A DNA stretch of 64,000 bases from Fen-999 sp041480065. GTDB taxonomy: Bacteria; Pseudomonadota; Gammaproteobacteria; Burkholderiales; Rhodocyclaceae. The position numbers were made by a program, and so were the translations under genes. Where the stretch lies: the NCBI GenBank assembly GCA_041480065.1, contig JBGOZF010000003.1:46704-110703 (forward strand), in the 5' to 3' direction. Positions 15,719 through 23,377 of the stretch are shown here, piece by piece. The number at the start of each line of letters is the position of its first letter. Positions within the stretch are counted from its first letter, which is position 1. The notes beneath the pieces are model-generated. The model had not been told where the DNA came from, made no database searches, and saw only the letters and a program-made list of their open reading frames with translations.

Positions 15719-17518
15719 ATGCGTACCCACTATTGCGGCCAATTGAACGCCAGCCTCACCGAACAAATCGTCACGCTTTGCGGCTGGGCTCATCGCCGGC
15801 GCGACCACGGCGGCGTCATTTTCATCGATCTGCGCGACCGCGAAGGACTGGCCCAGATCGTCTGCGACCCGGACCGTCCGGAGATGTTTGCGCGTGCGGA
15901 AACCGTGCGCAACGAATTCGTCCTCAAGATCACCGGCAAGGTGCGCCGCCGGCCGTCCGGCACCGAGAACCCCAACCTGCCTTCCGGCGAGGTCGAGATT
16001 CTGTGTCACGAACTGGAGATCCTCAATCCCGCCGTGACGCCGCCCTTCCAGCTCGACGACGAAAACCTGTCAGAGAATGTGCGCCTGGTCAATCGCGTCA
16101 TTGACCTGCGCCGGCCGCAAATGCAGAAGAACATGATGCTGCGCTACAAGACGGCCATGTCATTCCGCCGCTTCCTGGATGCCAACGGCTTCATCGACAT
16201 CGAAACGCCGATGCTGACCAAGAGCACGCCCGAAGGTGCCCGTGACTATCTGGTGCCCTCGCGCGTCCATCCGGGCCACTTCTTCGCCCTGCCGCAGTCG
16301 CCGCAACTGTTCAAGCAGTTGCTGATGGTCGCCGGCTTCGATCGCTACTACCAGATCACCAAGTGCTTCCGCGACGAGGACCTGCGCGCCGACCGGCAGC
16401 CCGAGTTCACCCAGGTCGATGTCGAGACATCGTTCCTCGATGAACACCAGATCACGGCGCTGATGGAAGAAATGATCCGCACCGTGTTCCGCGAGGCGCT
16501 GGCGGTCGAACTGCCCAAGCCCTTCCCGCGCATGACCTACGCCGAGGCGATGCGCCGTTTCGGCTCGGACAAGCCCGACCTGCGGGTGACGCTCGAACTG
16601 ACCGAGGTCACCGACGCCGTCGCCGACGTCGCCTTCAAGGTGTTCAGTGGGCCGGCCTCCTCCGGAGGCCGGGTGGCGGCCCTGCGAATCCCCAACGGCG
16701 CGACGCTCACGCGCGGCGAGATCGACGGCTACACCGAGTTCGTCAAGATCTACGGCGCCAAGGGCCTCGCCTACATCAAGGTCAACGATGCCTCGAAGCT
16801 CAACGAAGAAGGCCTGCAATCGCCCATCGTCAAGAACCTGCACGAACAGGCGCTCAAGGCCATCATGGCGCGTACCGGCGCCCAGTCCGGCGACCTGATC
16901 TTCTTCGGCGCCGACAAGACCAAGATCGTCAACGATGCATTGGGCGCGCTGCGCATCAAGATCGGCCACGAGAAGGGCTACCTCAACGGCAAGGCATGGG
17001 AACCGCTGTGGGTGGTCGATTTCCCGATGTTCGAGTACGACGACGAAGATAAGCGCTGGACGGCCTGCCACCATCCCTTCACATCGCCCAAGGATGGTCA
17101 CGAGGAGTATCTCCAGACCGACCCCGGCCGCTGCCTGGCCAAGGCCTACGACCTGGCCCTGAACGGCTGGGAGATCGGCGGCGGCTCGGTGCGTATCCAT
17201 CGCGCCGAAGTGCAAAGCAAGGTCTTCGAGGCGCTGGGCATCGGCGAGGAAGAAGCGCGCCTCAAGTTCGGCTTCCTGCTCGACGCACTCCGGTACGGCG
17301 CGCCGCCGCACGGCGGACTGGCTTTCGGCCTCGACCGCATCGTCACCATGATGACGGGCGCCGAAAGCATCCGTGACGTGATCGCCTTCCCCAAGACCCA
17401 GCGCGCCCAGTGCCTGCTCACCGATGCGCCTTCTGCCGTAGACGAGAAACAGTTGCGCGAACTGCACATCCGCTTGCGTCAGAAGGTGGAAACCCAGGTC
17501 GAGGTCGACAAACCCTGA
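15719..17518 (+). CDS. aspS: Aspartyl-tRNA synthetase
   Basis: AspRS charges tRNA-Asp. The 599-residue bacterial-type enzyme has the N-terminal OB-fold anticodon-binding domain (CGWAHRRRDHGGVIFIDLRD), class II motif 2 (FRDEDLRADRQPEFTQVD), the GAD insertion domain (about residues 290-430), and motif 3 (GGLAFGLDRIVTMM). The length and the insertion match the family. It is preceded by fmdB-DUF502 and followed by the RNase-barstar pair 2 bases later. Confidence 0.98.
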   Translation: MRTHYCGQLNASLTEQIVTLCGWAHRRRDHGGVIFIDLRDREGLAQIVCDPDRPEMFARAETVRNEFVLKITGKVRRRPSGTENPNLPSGEVEILCHELEILNPAVTPPFQLDDENLSENVRLVNRVIDLRRPQMQKNMMLRYKTAMSFRRFLDANGFIDIETPMLTKSTPEGARDYLVPSRVHPGHFFALPQSPQLFKQLLMVAGFDRYYQITKCFRDEDLRADRQPEFTQVDVETSFLDEHQITALMEEMIRTVFREALAVELPKPFPRMTYAEAMRRFGSDKPDLRVTLELTEVTDAVADVAFKVFSGPASSGGRVAALRIPNGATLTRGEIDGYTEFVKIYGAKGLAYIKVNDASKLNEEGLQSPIVKNLHEQALKAIMARTGAQSGDLIFFGADKTKIVNDALGALRIKIGHEKGYLNGKAWEPLWVVDFPMFEYDDEDKRWTACHHPFTSPKDGHEEYLQTDPGRCLAKAYDLALNGWEIGGGSVRIHRAEVQSKVFEALGIGEEEARLKFGFLLDALRYGAPPHGGLAFGLDRIVTMMTGAESIRDVIAFPKTQRAQCLLTDAPSAVDEKQLRELHIRLRQKVETQVEVDKP

Positions 17519-17520
17519 TC

Positions 17521-17850
17521 ATGTGGAAGGCCATCGTCGTCTTTCTGATTGCCGGCTTGTTCGGGTTGGCGCAGGCCGGGGAGATCGGCGTCGCCGATCT
17601 GCCCCCGGAAGCAAGAACGACGCTGCAGCTCATCGAAAACGGCGGCCCGTTCCCCTATTCCAGGGACGGCATCGCCTTCGGCAATTACGAGAAGCTGTTG
17701 CCGCCAAGGCCGCGCGGGTATTACCGCGAATACACGGTGCCAACGCCCGGCATCCGGAATCGCGGCGCCCGCCGCATCATCGTCGGCAAGCAGCTTGAGC
17801 GCTACTATACGGACGACCACTACCGGACCTTCCGCCGGATACGGGAATGA
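17521..17850 (+). CDS. Secreted guanyl-specific ribonuclease (barnase family)
   Basis: The 109-residue product has a signal peptide (IVVFLIAGLFGLAQAGEI, cleavage near residue 20) and a mature domain of about 90 residues of the N1/T1-barnase type. The catalytic residues can be placed: glutamate in YYREYTVPTPG, arginine in RGARRIIVG and histidine in YYTDDHYRTF. It would cleave RNA after guanosine outside the cytoplasm. The start at 17521 is just after the aspS stop. The barstar gene overlaps its stop, so inhibitor and enzyme are made together. It may act in nutrient scavenging or as a toxin towards neighbours. Confidence 0.88.
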   Translation: MWKAIVVFLIAGLFGLAQAGEIGVADLPPEARTTLQLIENGGPFPYSRDGIAFGNYEKLLPPRPRGYYREYTVPTPGIRNRGARRIIVGKQLERYYTDDHYRTFRRIRE

Positions 17851-18293
17851 CCAAGCCTCCAGCACTTCAGACCATTCTGGCCGATGTCGGCAAGGCCGGC
17901 GTCTATCACATGCCGCACATGGACAAGGCGCCTGTCGTTGCTGCCGCAGAGGCCAACGGCTATGCGGCTTTTCGAGTGGATCTGGCCAAGGCCAACGACA
18001 AGGATCAACTGCTCGCCACGATCGGCAGCGCGCTCACCTTTCCGGATTGGTTCGGCCACAACTTCGACGCGCTCGCCGACTGCCTCGGCGACATGGCGTG
18101 GCGACCAGCCGACGGATATCTGGTGATGCTCGAACACTGCGACGGCATCCACGGCAAGGCGGAAACCGAATTCGTCACTACCCTGCAAGTCTTCCAGCAA
18201 GCCGCCGAAGACTGGCGTGAGCAGGGCATCGCCTTCTGGTGCCTGGTCGAGATGCAGGCCGACGGCATCGCCTGGCTGCCGACGGGGCCGTGA
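17847..18293 (+). CDS. Barstar-family RNase inhibitor
   Basis: The 148-residue cytoplasmic protein has the barstar core: DKDQLLATIGSALTFPDWFG then HNFDALADCLGDM, the segment that plugs the RNase active site with an aspartate. The rest (YLVMLEHCDGI, QEGIAFWCLVEM-like C-terminus) is typical of the longer proteobacterial barstars. It overlaps the ribonuclease stop by ATGA, so the two are translationally coupled and the inhibitor would protect against enzyme that fails to be exported. Confidence 0.92.
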   Translation: MTKPPALQTILADVGKAGVYHMPHMDKAPVVAAAEANGYAAFRVDLAKANDKDQLLATIGSALTFPDWFGHNFDALADCLGDMAWRPADGYLVMLEHCDGIHGKAETEFVTTLQVFQQAAEDWREQGIAFWCLVEMQADGIAWLPTGP

Positions 18294-18745
18294 CCCCGAA
18301 GAAGCCGGTATCGGTGCTGGTGCTGATCCACACCCCGGCACTCGAGGTCCTGCTGCTGGAACGCGCCTCACGCCCCGGCTTCTGGCAATCCGTCACGGGC
18401 AGCCAGGAAGGCCCGGAATCGCTAACGGCAACGGCTCTGCGCGAAGTGCAGGAGGAAACCGGCATCGACGCAGATGCAAGGCAACTGGTCGACTGGCGGC
18501 TGTCAAACCGCTACGAGATCTTTCCGGAATGGCGGCATCGTTACGGCCCCGGCGTGACGGAGAACGTCGAGCATGTCTTCAGCCTTTGTCTCCCTGAACC
18601 AAGGCCGGTGACGCTCTCGCCGTCGGAACACCTGGCCAGCCGGTGGCTGCCGTGGCGGCAGGCAGCCGCGGCCTGCTTCTCCTGGAGCAACCGCGATGCG
18701 ATTCTCATGCTGGGTCTTGGCGCGGCGATGCCAGCTTCCTTCTGA
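18290..18745 (+). CDS. nudB: Dihydroneopterin triphosphate diphosphatase
   Basis: NudB removes pyrophosphate from dihydroneopterin triphosphate in folate synthesis. The 151-residue Nudix protein has PVSVLVLIHTPALEVLLLER, the family motif GFWQSVTGSQE, and a Nudix box running from ESLTATALREVQEE to TGID. The start is a GTG at 18290 in a GTGA overlap with the barstar stop; the next ATG, at 18239, is inside barstar. Its 3' end overlaps the convergent CWC gene by 41 bases. Confidence 0.92.
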   Translation: MTPKKPVSVLVLIHTPALEVLLLERASRPGFWQSVTGSQEGPESLTATALREVQEETGIDADARQLVDWRLSNRYEIFPEWRHRYGPGVTENVEHVFSLCLPEPRPVTLSPSEHLASRWLPWRQAAAACFSWSNRDAILMLGLGAAMPASF

Positions 18746-18911
18746 GGCAGGCCGGACACAGGCAGCCCTGGCCGGGATCGGGCGGCCGCGCCAGAGGCGG
18801 TAGTCGTGCGCACCAACACACTTTCTCGCCGGCAGCCATGCCGCAGACGAATCGCTCGCCACAGGATGGGCAGACGTTCTCTTCGACGATCCGCTGACCG
18901 CGTTCAGTCAT
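18705..18911 (-). CDS. Cysteine-rich CWC-family protein
   Basis: The 68-residue protein carries the CWC-family pattern: CPSCGERFVCGMAAGEKVC with WC following, then ARLPPLARPP, and CLCPACLRR. Eight cysteines in this spacing suggest a metal-binding minidomain. The function is unknown. It is convergent with nudB, overlapping its last 41 bases, and divergent from the Hsp20 gene. Confidence 0.8.
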   Translation of the reverse strand: MTERGQRIVEENVCPSCGERFVCGMAAGEKVCWCARLPPLARPPDPGQGCLCPACLRRKLASPRQDPA

Positions 18912-18927
18912 CGCGTTTCCTGTTCCA

Positions 18928-18955
18928 CTTGATTTCTACGCCAAAGTTCCTATGT
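18928..18955 (+). promoter_or_regulatory. Sigma-32 (heat-shock) type promoter of the Hsp20 gene
   Basis: CTTGAT (18928-18933) and TCCTATGT (18948-18955) are 14 bases apart. The heat-shock consensus is CTTGAA, 13-15 bases, CCCCATNT; the match is 5 of 6 and 5 of 7 informative positions. It lies about 55 bases before the Hsp20 start, which fits control by RpoH. This is a visual match, not a tested promoter. Confidence 0.6.
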
Positions 18956-19010
18956 TGGAGATGCAGGAGCGAGTCGCCTCAAATGAATGACACCTGGAAA
19001 GGAGGATATC

Positions 19011-19427
19011 ATGGGCAATCTGCTGACCCGCCACGATCCGCTGGACGATTTCTTCCGTGGGTTCTTTGTGCGCCCGGTGGATTTCGGTTCCCCGCTGGAG
19101 GCGCCGACTGTGAAGCTTGACGTCAAGGAACAAGAGAAGGCCTTCGTCGTTCATGCCGAGATGCCGGGAATCAAGAAAGAGGATATCCACGTCAGCGTAG
19201 ACGGTGCGGTGGTTTCGATCTCCGCCGAACGCAAGCAGGAGAAGGAAGTGAAGGAAGGCGAACATGTACTTCGCAGCGAGCGGTATTTCGGCAAGGTTTC
19301 GCGCAGCTTCCAACTCGGCCAGGATGTTGACGACAGCAAGGCAGTGGCCAAGTTCACGGATGGCGTGCTTGAACTGACGCTGCCGAAGAAGGCTGCGGCG
19401 CAGTCGAGGCGATTGACCATCGAGTAG
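19011..19427 (+). CDS. Hsp20/alpha-crystallin small heat-shock protein
   Basis: The 138-residue chaperone holds unfolding proteins in a refoldable state. The alpha-crystallin domain spans about residues 35-130, with VKLDVKEQEKAFVVHAEMPG, ERYFGKVSRSFQL and the conserved FTDGVLELTLPKK. A very strong ribosome-binding site (AAGGAGG) lies 7 bases before the ATG at 19011; an earlier ATG at 18987 precedes this site and is unlikely. A sigma-32-like promoter is upstream and an intrinsic terminator downstream, so it is probably a single-gene unit. Confidence 0.95.
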   Translation: MGNLLTRHDPLDDFFRGFFVRPVDFGSPLEAPTVKLDVKEQEKAFVVHAEMPGIKKEDIHVSVDGAVVSISAERKQEKEVKEGEHVLRSERYFGKVSRSFQLGQDVDDSKAVAKFTDGVLELTLPKKAAAQSRRLTIE

Positions 19428-19466
19428 GCGCGAGGAGAGTAGGCGCGAGGACAGATAAGGGGAGAA

Positions 19467-19489
19467 CGGGGGCGAAGGCCCCCGTTTTT
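19467..19489 (+). terminator. Intrinsic terminator after the Hsp20 gene
   Basis: A 7-bp perfect stem (CGGGGGC at 19467-19473 with GCCCCCG at 19478-19484) and a 4-base loop are followed by five T. It separates the Hsp20 gene from argB. Confidence 0.9.
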
Positions 19490-19544
19490 CGTTGGCGCCG
19501 CGGCGGGTAGAATGCGGCCAGGAGTCCACCCGGAAAACCAAACC

Positions 19545-20441
19545 ATGACCGACATGAGCACCAGCGCCGTTCCCGCCGCCACAAAAGCGAAGATCCTTGG
19601 CGAGGCGCTGCCCTACATCAAGCGCTTCTTCGACAAGACCATCGTCATCAAGTACGGCGGCAACGCCATGACCGATCCGCTGCTGAAGGACTGCTTCGCG
19701 CGGGACGTCGTGCTCTTGAAGCTGGTCGGCATGAACCCGGTGGTCGTCCACGGCGGCGGACCTCAGATCGACGACCTGCTGAAGCGGCTCGGCAAGGAGG
19801 GCCGGTTCATCCAGGGCATGCGCGTCACCGACGAGGAAACCATGGACATCGTCGAAATGGTGCTCGGCGGCCAGGTCAACAAGGAGATCGTCAACCTCAT
19901 CAACCGTCACGGCGGCAAGGCAGTCGGGCTCACAGGCCAGGACGGCAATTTCATTCGCGCCACCAAGCTGCTGATGCCGAACAAGGACAATCCCGACGAG
20001 TTGATCGATATCGGACAGGTCGGCGAGATCACTTCCATCGACCCCTCGATCATTTCCTTCCTCGACACCGGTGACTTCATTCCGGTCATCGCCCCGATCG
20101 GCGTCGGCCCTGAGGGCGAGACCTACAACATCAACGCCGACGTCGTCGCCGGCAAGATCGCCGAGATCCTCAAGGCCGAGAAGTTGGTGCTGCTGACGAA
20201 CACGCCGGGCGTGCTTGACAAGGCCGGCAAGCTGCTGACGGGCATTACGCCCAAGGACATCGATGCCATGGTGGAGGATGGCACGCTTTCCGGCGGCATG
20301 CTGCCGAAGATCGCCTCGGCGCTGGACGCGGCCAGAAGCGGCGTGCGCAGCGTCCACATCATCGATGGCCGCGTCGAACATGCCTTGCTGCTCGAGATTC
20401 TTACCCAGGAAGGCGTCGGAACACTGATCAAGTCGAAATGA
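19545..20441 (+). CDS. argB: Acetylglutamate kinase
   Basis: ArgB phosphorylates N-acetylglutamate, the second step of arginine synthesis. The protein of about 298 residues has IVIKYGGNAMTD, VVVHGGGPQID, INADVVAGKIAEIL and VLLTNTPGVLDK, all signatures of the amino-acid kinase fold. ATG codons at 19512, 19545 and 19554 are possible; none has a well-placed ribosome-binding site. The one at 19545 is chosen because the first would add residues without homology. The next gene overlaps the stop by ATGA. Confidence 0.96.
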   Translation: MTDMSTSAVPAATKAKILGEALPYIKRFFDKTIVIKYGGNAMTDPLLKDCFARDVVLLKLVGMNPVVVHGGGPQIDDLLKRLGKEGRFIQGMRVTDEETMDIVEMVLGGQVNKEIVNLINRHGGKAVGLTGQDGNFIRATKLLMPNKDNPDELIDIGQVGEITSIDPSIISFLDTGDFIPVIAPIGVGPEGETYNINADVVAGKIAEILKAEKLVLLTNTPGVLDKAGKLLTGITPKDIDAMVEDGTLSGGMLPKIASALDAARSGVRSVHIIDGRVEHALLLEILTQEGVGTLIKSK

Positions 20442-21079
20442 GCCGCGAACGGGTCTGGCTGTTCGACCTGGACAATACGCTCCACGACGCCACGCCGCAC
20501 GTCTTCCCGCACATCAACCGTGCGATGCGCGAGTACATCGAGTTGCACCTGGGCGTCGGCGAGGCGGAAGCGACCCGTTTGCGCCAGCACTACTGGAACC
20601 GCTATGGTGCCACGCTGCTTGGCCTGGTGCGGCACCATGACACTGATCCTGACCACTTCCTCCGGCATACCCACCAGTTCGAGCGACTCGATCGCATGGT
20701 CGTGTTCGATCGCGCGCTGCGCGGCATGCTGCGCCATCTGTCTGGCCGCAAGATCGTGTTCTCGAACGCCCCGCGTCATTACACCGAGGCGGTGCTGAGC
20801 ATTCTCGGCGTCGCCCCGCTGTTCGACTCCGTCTGGTCCATCGAGCGCCTGGCGTTCCAGCCCAAGCCGCTGCCGCAGGCGTTCCGGCGTCTTCTGCACG
20901 GCGAACATCTGAAGGCTTCCGATTGCATTCTTGTCGAGGACAGTGCGGCCAATCTCAGGACAGCGAAGAGACTCGGCATGACGACCGTGCTGATTTCACG
21001 CAGCGTCCGCCGGCCTGCTTATGTCGATCTGCGGCTACAATCCGTTCTCGACCTGCCGCGCGTCCTCAACAAGTTATGA
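20438..21079 (+). CDS. HAD-family pyrimidine 5'-nucleotidase
   Basis: The 213-residue HAD phosphatase has motif I in VWLFDLDNTLHDA (catalytic DLDNT), motif II around KIVFSNAPRHY, a lysine near AFQPKPLPQAF, and the acidic motif in DCILVEDSAANL. It matches the branch annotated as pyrimidine 5'-nucleotidase, which hydrolyses UMP and CMP. It overlaps argB at its start and slmA at its end by ATGA, so all three probably form one operon, an arrangement widespread in betaproteobacteria. Confidence 0.9.
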   Translation: MSRERVWLFDLDNTLHDATPHVFPHINRAMREYIELHLGVGEAEATRLRQHYWNRYGATLLGLVRHHDTDPDHFLRHTHQFERLDRMVVFDRALRGMLRHLSGRKIVFSNAPRHYTEAVLSILGVAPLFDSVWSIERLAFQPKPLPQAFRRLLHGEHLKASDCILVEDSAANLRTAKRLGMTTVLISRSVRRPAYVDLRLQSVLDLPRVLNKL

Positions 21080-21657
21080 AAGCCATCGCCAAGCCGGGTG
21101 AGCGCAAGCTGCAAATCCTGCAAACCATCGCCCAATTGCTGGAGGACCCGGCCGGGGAGAAGGTGACCACGGCCCTTCTGGCCAGAAGGCTGGACGTCTC
21201 CGAGGCGGCGCTCTACCGCCACTTCGCAAGCAAGGCGCAGATGTTCGAGGGCCTGATCGCGTTCATCGAATCCAGCCTTTTCTCCGTCATCAACCAGATC
21301 AGCAATGACGAAGAAAACGGACTCAAACAGGTCGAGCTGATGATGGTGACCTTGCTCGCCTTCGCCCAGAAGAACAAGGGGCTGACACGGGTGTTGATCG
21401 GCGATGCCATCGTGCACGAAAACCCGCGCCTCCAGGCCCGCATCAACCAGTTGCTGGACCGGGTCGAAGCTTCGCTGAAGCAGTCCCTGAGAATCGCGGC
21501 AACGCAGGGAAGCCTGCCGGGAGACCACGATTTCGCCGCCCATGCCGACGCCCTGGTCTGCCACACATTGGGCCGCTGGCACCGGTTCGTAAAGAGCGGC
21601 TTCCGGGATGATCCCCTTGCCACCTGGCCCGCACAATGGCGACTACTGGCAAATTAG
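21076..21657 (+). CDS. slmA: Nucleoid occlusion factor SlmA (TetR family)
   Basis: SlmA binds specific chromosomal sites and blocks FtsZ ring assembly over the nucleoid. The 193-residue TetR-fold protein has the recognition HTH in VTTALLARRLDVSEAALYRH followed by FASKAQMFEGLI, and the family segment GLTRVLIGDAIVHENPRLQ. The start overlaps the upstream stop by ATGA. An earlier start in the same frame, at 20923, would lie inside the nucleotidase gene and is not supported. Confidence 0.93.
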   Translation: MKAIAKPGERKLQILQTIAQLLEDPAGEKVTTALLARRLDVSEAALYRHFASKAQMFEGLIAFIESSLFSVINQISNDEENGLKQVELMMVTLLAFAQKNKGLTRVLIGDAIVHENPRLQARINQLLDRVEASLKQSLRIAATQGSLPGDHDFAAHADALVCHTLGRWHRFVKSGFRDDPLATWPAQWRLLAN

Positions 21658-21671
21658 ACGAAAGGACTGCA

Positions 21672-22172
21672 ATGAAACCGACGCTGACCAAGACCGCCGC
21701 CAAACCCCGCCAGCGCAAGACAGGATCGGGCGCCCGGAGCGCGCCGGCCACGGGGCAAGTGCTGCAGGAACTGAAGACCCTTGCCAAGGAACTCAATCAG
21801 GCTGCCAAGGGGCTGAGCAAACGCGCCGCGACCGACCCGAAGGTGATCTCGGCCATTCTCGGCAATGTCGAACGCATGATGATGGAAGCAGCGAACAAGT
21901 CGCTGGCCGAAGCCGAATCGGCGAAGCAGATCATCGCCGGTACGCGTGACGCTCTCGGCAAGGACTGGAGTCGTCGTCAAATCGACGAAGCGTTGGTCGG
22001 CATCGGCGGCCACCTGACCAACATCATCGTCGCCCAGGAGTTCCAGGATCTCGCCGATCAGGCGATTCGCAAAGCCATGAAGGCGCTGGTCGGCGCCATC
22101 GTCGTCGATGCCGAAGAACGGAAGCTGTCGCAGAACGAGGTGGACGGGCTCCTAAAAGGACTACTGGCCTAG
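21672..22172 (+). CDS. CheZ-like protein phosphatase, orphan and short
   Basis: The 166-residue helical protein resembles CheZ, which dephosphorylates CheY. The central helix contains IVAQEFQDLADQAIRK, in which D126 and Q130 match the catalytic Asp and Gln of CheZ (DLTGQ in E. coli). The C-terminus, LSQNEVDGLLKGLLA, matches the CheY-binding tail. The N-terminus is lysine- and alanine-rich. It is shorter than E. coli CheZ (214) and is not in a chemotaxis cluster; the nearest related gene is the chemoreceptor at 26.6 kb. It follows slmA by 14 bases and overlaps the 3' end of hemB by 12 bases. Which response regulator it serves is unknown. Confidence 0.75.
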   Translation: MKPTLTKTAAKPRQRKTGSGARSAPATGQVLQELKTLAKELNQAAKGLSKRAATDPKVISAILGNVERMMMEAANKSLAEAESAKQIIAGTRDALGKDWSRRQIDEALVGIGGHLTNIIVAQEFQDLADQAIRKAMKALVGAIVVDAEERKLSQNEVDGLLKGLLA

Positions 22173-23171
22173 CAACTCCGCGGCTTCCAGCGCGAAATAG
22201 GTGAGGATGCCATCCGCACCTGCCCGTTTGAACGAAAGCAGAGCCTCCAGCACGCAGGCGTCGTGCGACAGCCAGCCGTTGGCTGCAGCCGCCTTCAGCA
22301 TGGCGTATTCCCCACTGACCTGGTAGGCATAGGTCGGCACGCCGAACTCGTCCTTGACCCGACGGACGATGTCCAGATACGGCATTCCCGGCTTGACCAT
22401 CACCATGTCGGCGCCTTCTTCGATGTCGAGGGCGACCTCGCGCAAGGCTTCGTCGGAGTTGGCCGGGTCCATCTGGTAGGTGTATTTGTTGCCCGCTCCC
22501 AGGTTTCCGGCCGAGCCCACCGCATCGCGGAACGGCCCGTAGAAACTCGATGCGTACTTCGCCGAGTAGGCGAGGATGCGCGTATGGATGAGCCTTTCGC
22601 CGTCCAATGCCGCCCGGATACGGCCGATGCGGCCATCCATCATGTCCGAAGGGGCAACTACGTCGGCGCCGGCCCGGGCATGGCAAAGCGCCTGCTTGAC
22701 CAAGGCGTCCAGGGTTTCGTCGTTCAAGACATAACCCGTCGGATCCTGCGGATCGATCAGACCGTCCTGGCCGTGGCTCGTGTAGGGATCGAGGGCAACG
22801 TCGGTGATAATCCCAAGATCCGGGAACTCTTTCTTAAGCCTTGAGACGACAGTGGGCACTAACCCACCAGGGTTCCAGGCCTCCTCCGCAGCCTCGGACT
22901 TCTTGGCCGCGTCGATGACCGGAAACAGGGCCAGTGCCGGAATCCCGAGCCGCTGTGCGCGCTCCGCCACCGAAAGCAGTCGATCCAGGCTCACACGTTC
23001 GACGCCCGGCATCGAGGCAACCGCCTCCGTCCGGCCGGCGCCCTCCAAGACAAATACCGGATAGATAAAGTCCTCAACAGTAAGGCTATTTTCGCGCATC
23101 AGGCGACGCGAGAAGCTGTCCCGGCGCATACGACGCATGCGGGTGCTTGGAAAAGCGCCAATTTTTTTCAT
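22161..23171 (-). CDS. hemB: Delta-aminolevulinic acid dehydratase (porphobilinogen synthase)
   Basis: HemB condenses two 5-aminolevulinate molecules to porphobilinogen. The 336-residue protein has the active-site lysine in MVKPGMPYLD, the APSDMMDGRIG motif and the metal-site loop DVALDPYTSHGQDG. In that loop the cysteines of zinc-dependent enzymes are replaced by Ala and Asp, which points to the magnesium/potassium-dependent type. It lies downstream of engB on the same strand, separated by 206 bases that hold an oppositely oriented small-RNA candidate. Confidence 0.98.
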   Translation of the reverse strand: MKKIGAFPSTRMRRMRRDSFSRRLMRENSLTVEDFIYPVFVLEGAGRTEAVASMPGVERVSLDRLLSVAERAQRLGIPALALFPVIDAAKKSEAAEEAWNPGGLVPTVVSRLKKEFPDLGIITDVALDPYTSHGQDGLIDPQDPTGYVLNDETLDALVKQALCHARAGADVVAPSDMMDGRIGRIRAALDGERLIHTRILAYSAKYASSFYGPFRDAVGSAGNLGAGNKYTYQMDPANSDEALREVALDIEEGADMVMVKPGMPYLDIVRRVKDEFGVPTYAYQVSGEYAMLKAAAANGWLSHDACVLEALLSFKRAGADGILTYFALEAAELLGQ

Positions 23172-23234
23172 GGTCTAACTCACTTTTACTCGCAACTTGG
23201 TGGAACTTTTCGTACGGCCTTCTATCATACGATC

Positions 23235-23340
23235 AAGATGGCGTTCCGCCATCTCCCGCTTTCACCTCCCTGAGCGGGTGCCTTAATCCCCTTTAAGGCG
23301 TTTCACCCCCGGCTTTCTCCCCTTTGGCCGGGGGTTTTTC
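23235..23340 (+). ncRNA. Candidate small RNA with four consecutive hairpins
   Basis: The plus strand between hemB and engB folds into four clean hairpins in a row. They are: GATGGCG/CGCCATC at 23237-23253 (3-base loop); CCCGCT/AGCGGG at 23255-23278 with ACCTCCC in the loop; GCCTTAA/TTAAGGC at 23280-23299 with TCCCCT in the loop; and a terminator CCCCCGGC/GCCGGGGG at 23306-23334 followed by five T. A TATCAT box at 23223-23228 is a possible -10. The neighbouring genes are on the other strand, so this is not their terminator. The C-rich loops could pair with Shine-Dalgarno sequences. It may belong to a known betaproteobacterial small-RNA family, but this cannot be told from sequence alone. Confidence 0.72.
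23306..23340 (+). terminator. Intrinsic terminator of the second small RNA
   Basis: An 8-bp perfect GC-rich stem (23306-23313 with 23327-23334) with a 13-base loop is followed by TTTTTC and further pyrimidines. No plus-strand protein gene precedes it within 1 kb. Confidence 0.88.
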
Positions 23341-23377
23341 TTTTCTGGGCCGGCAGTAGCCCAGAAAGGAAAGACCG

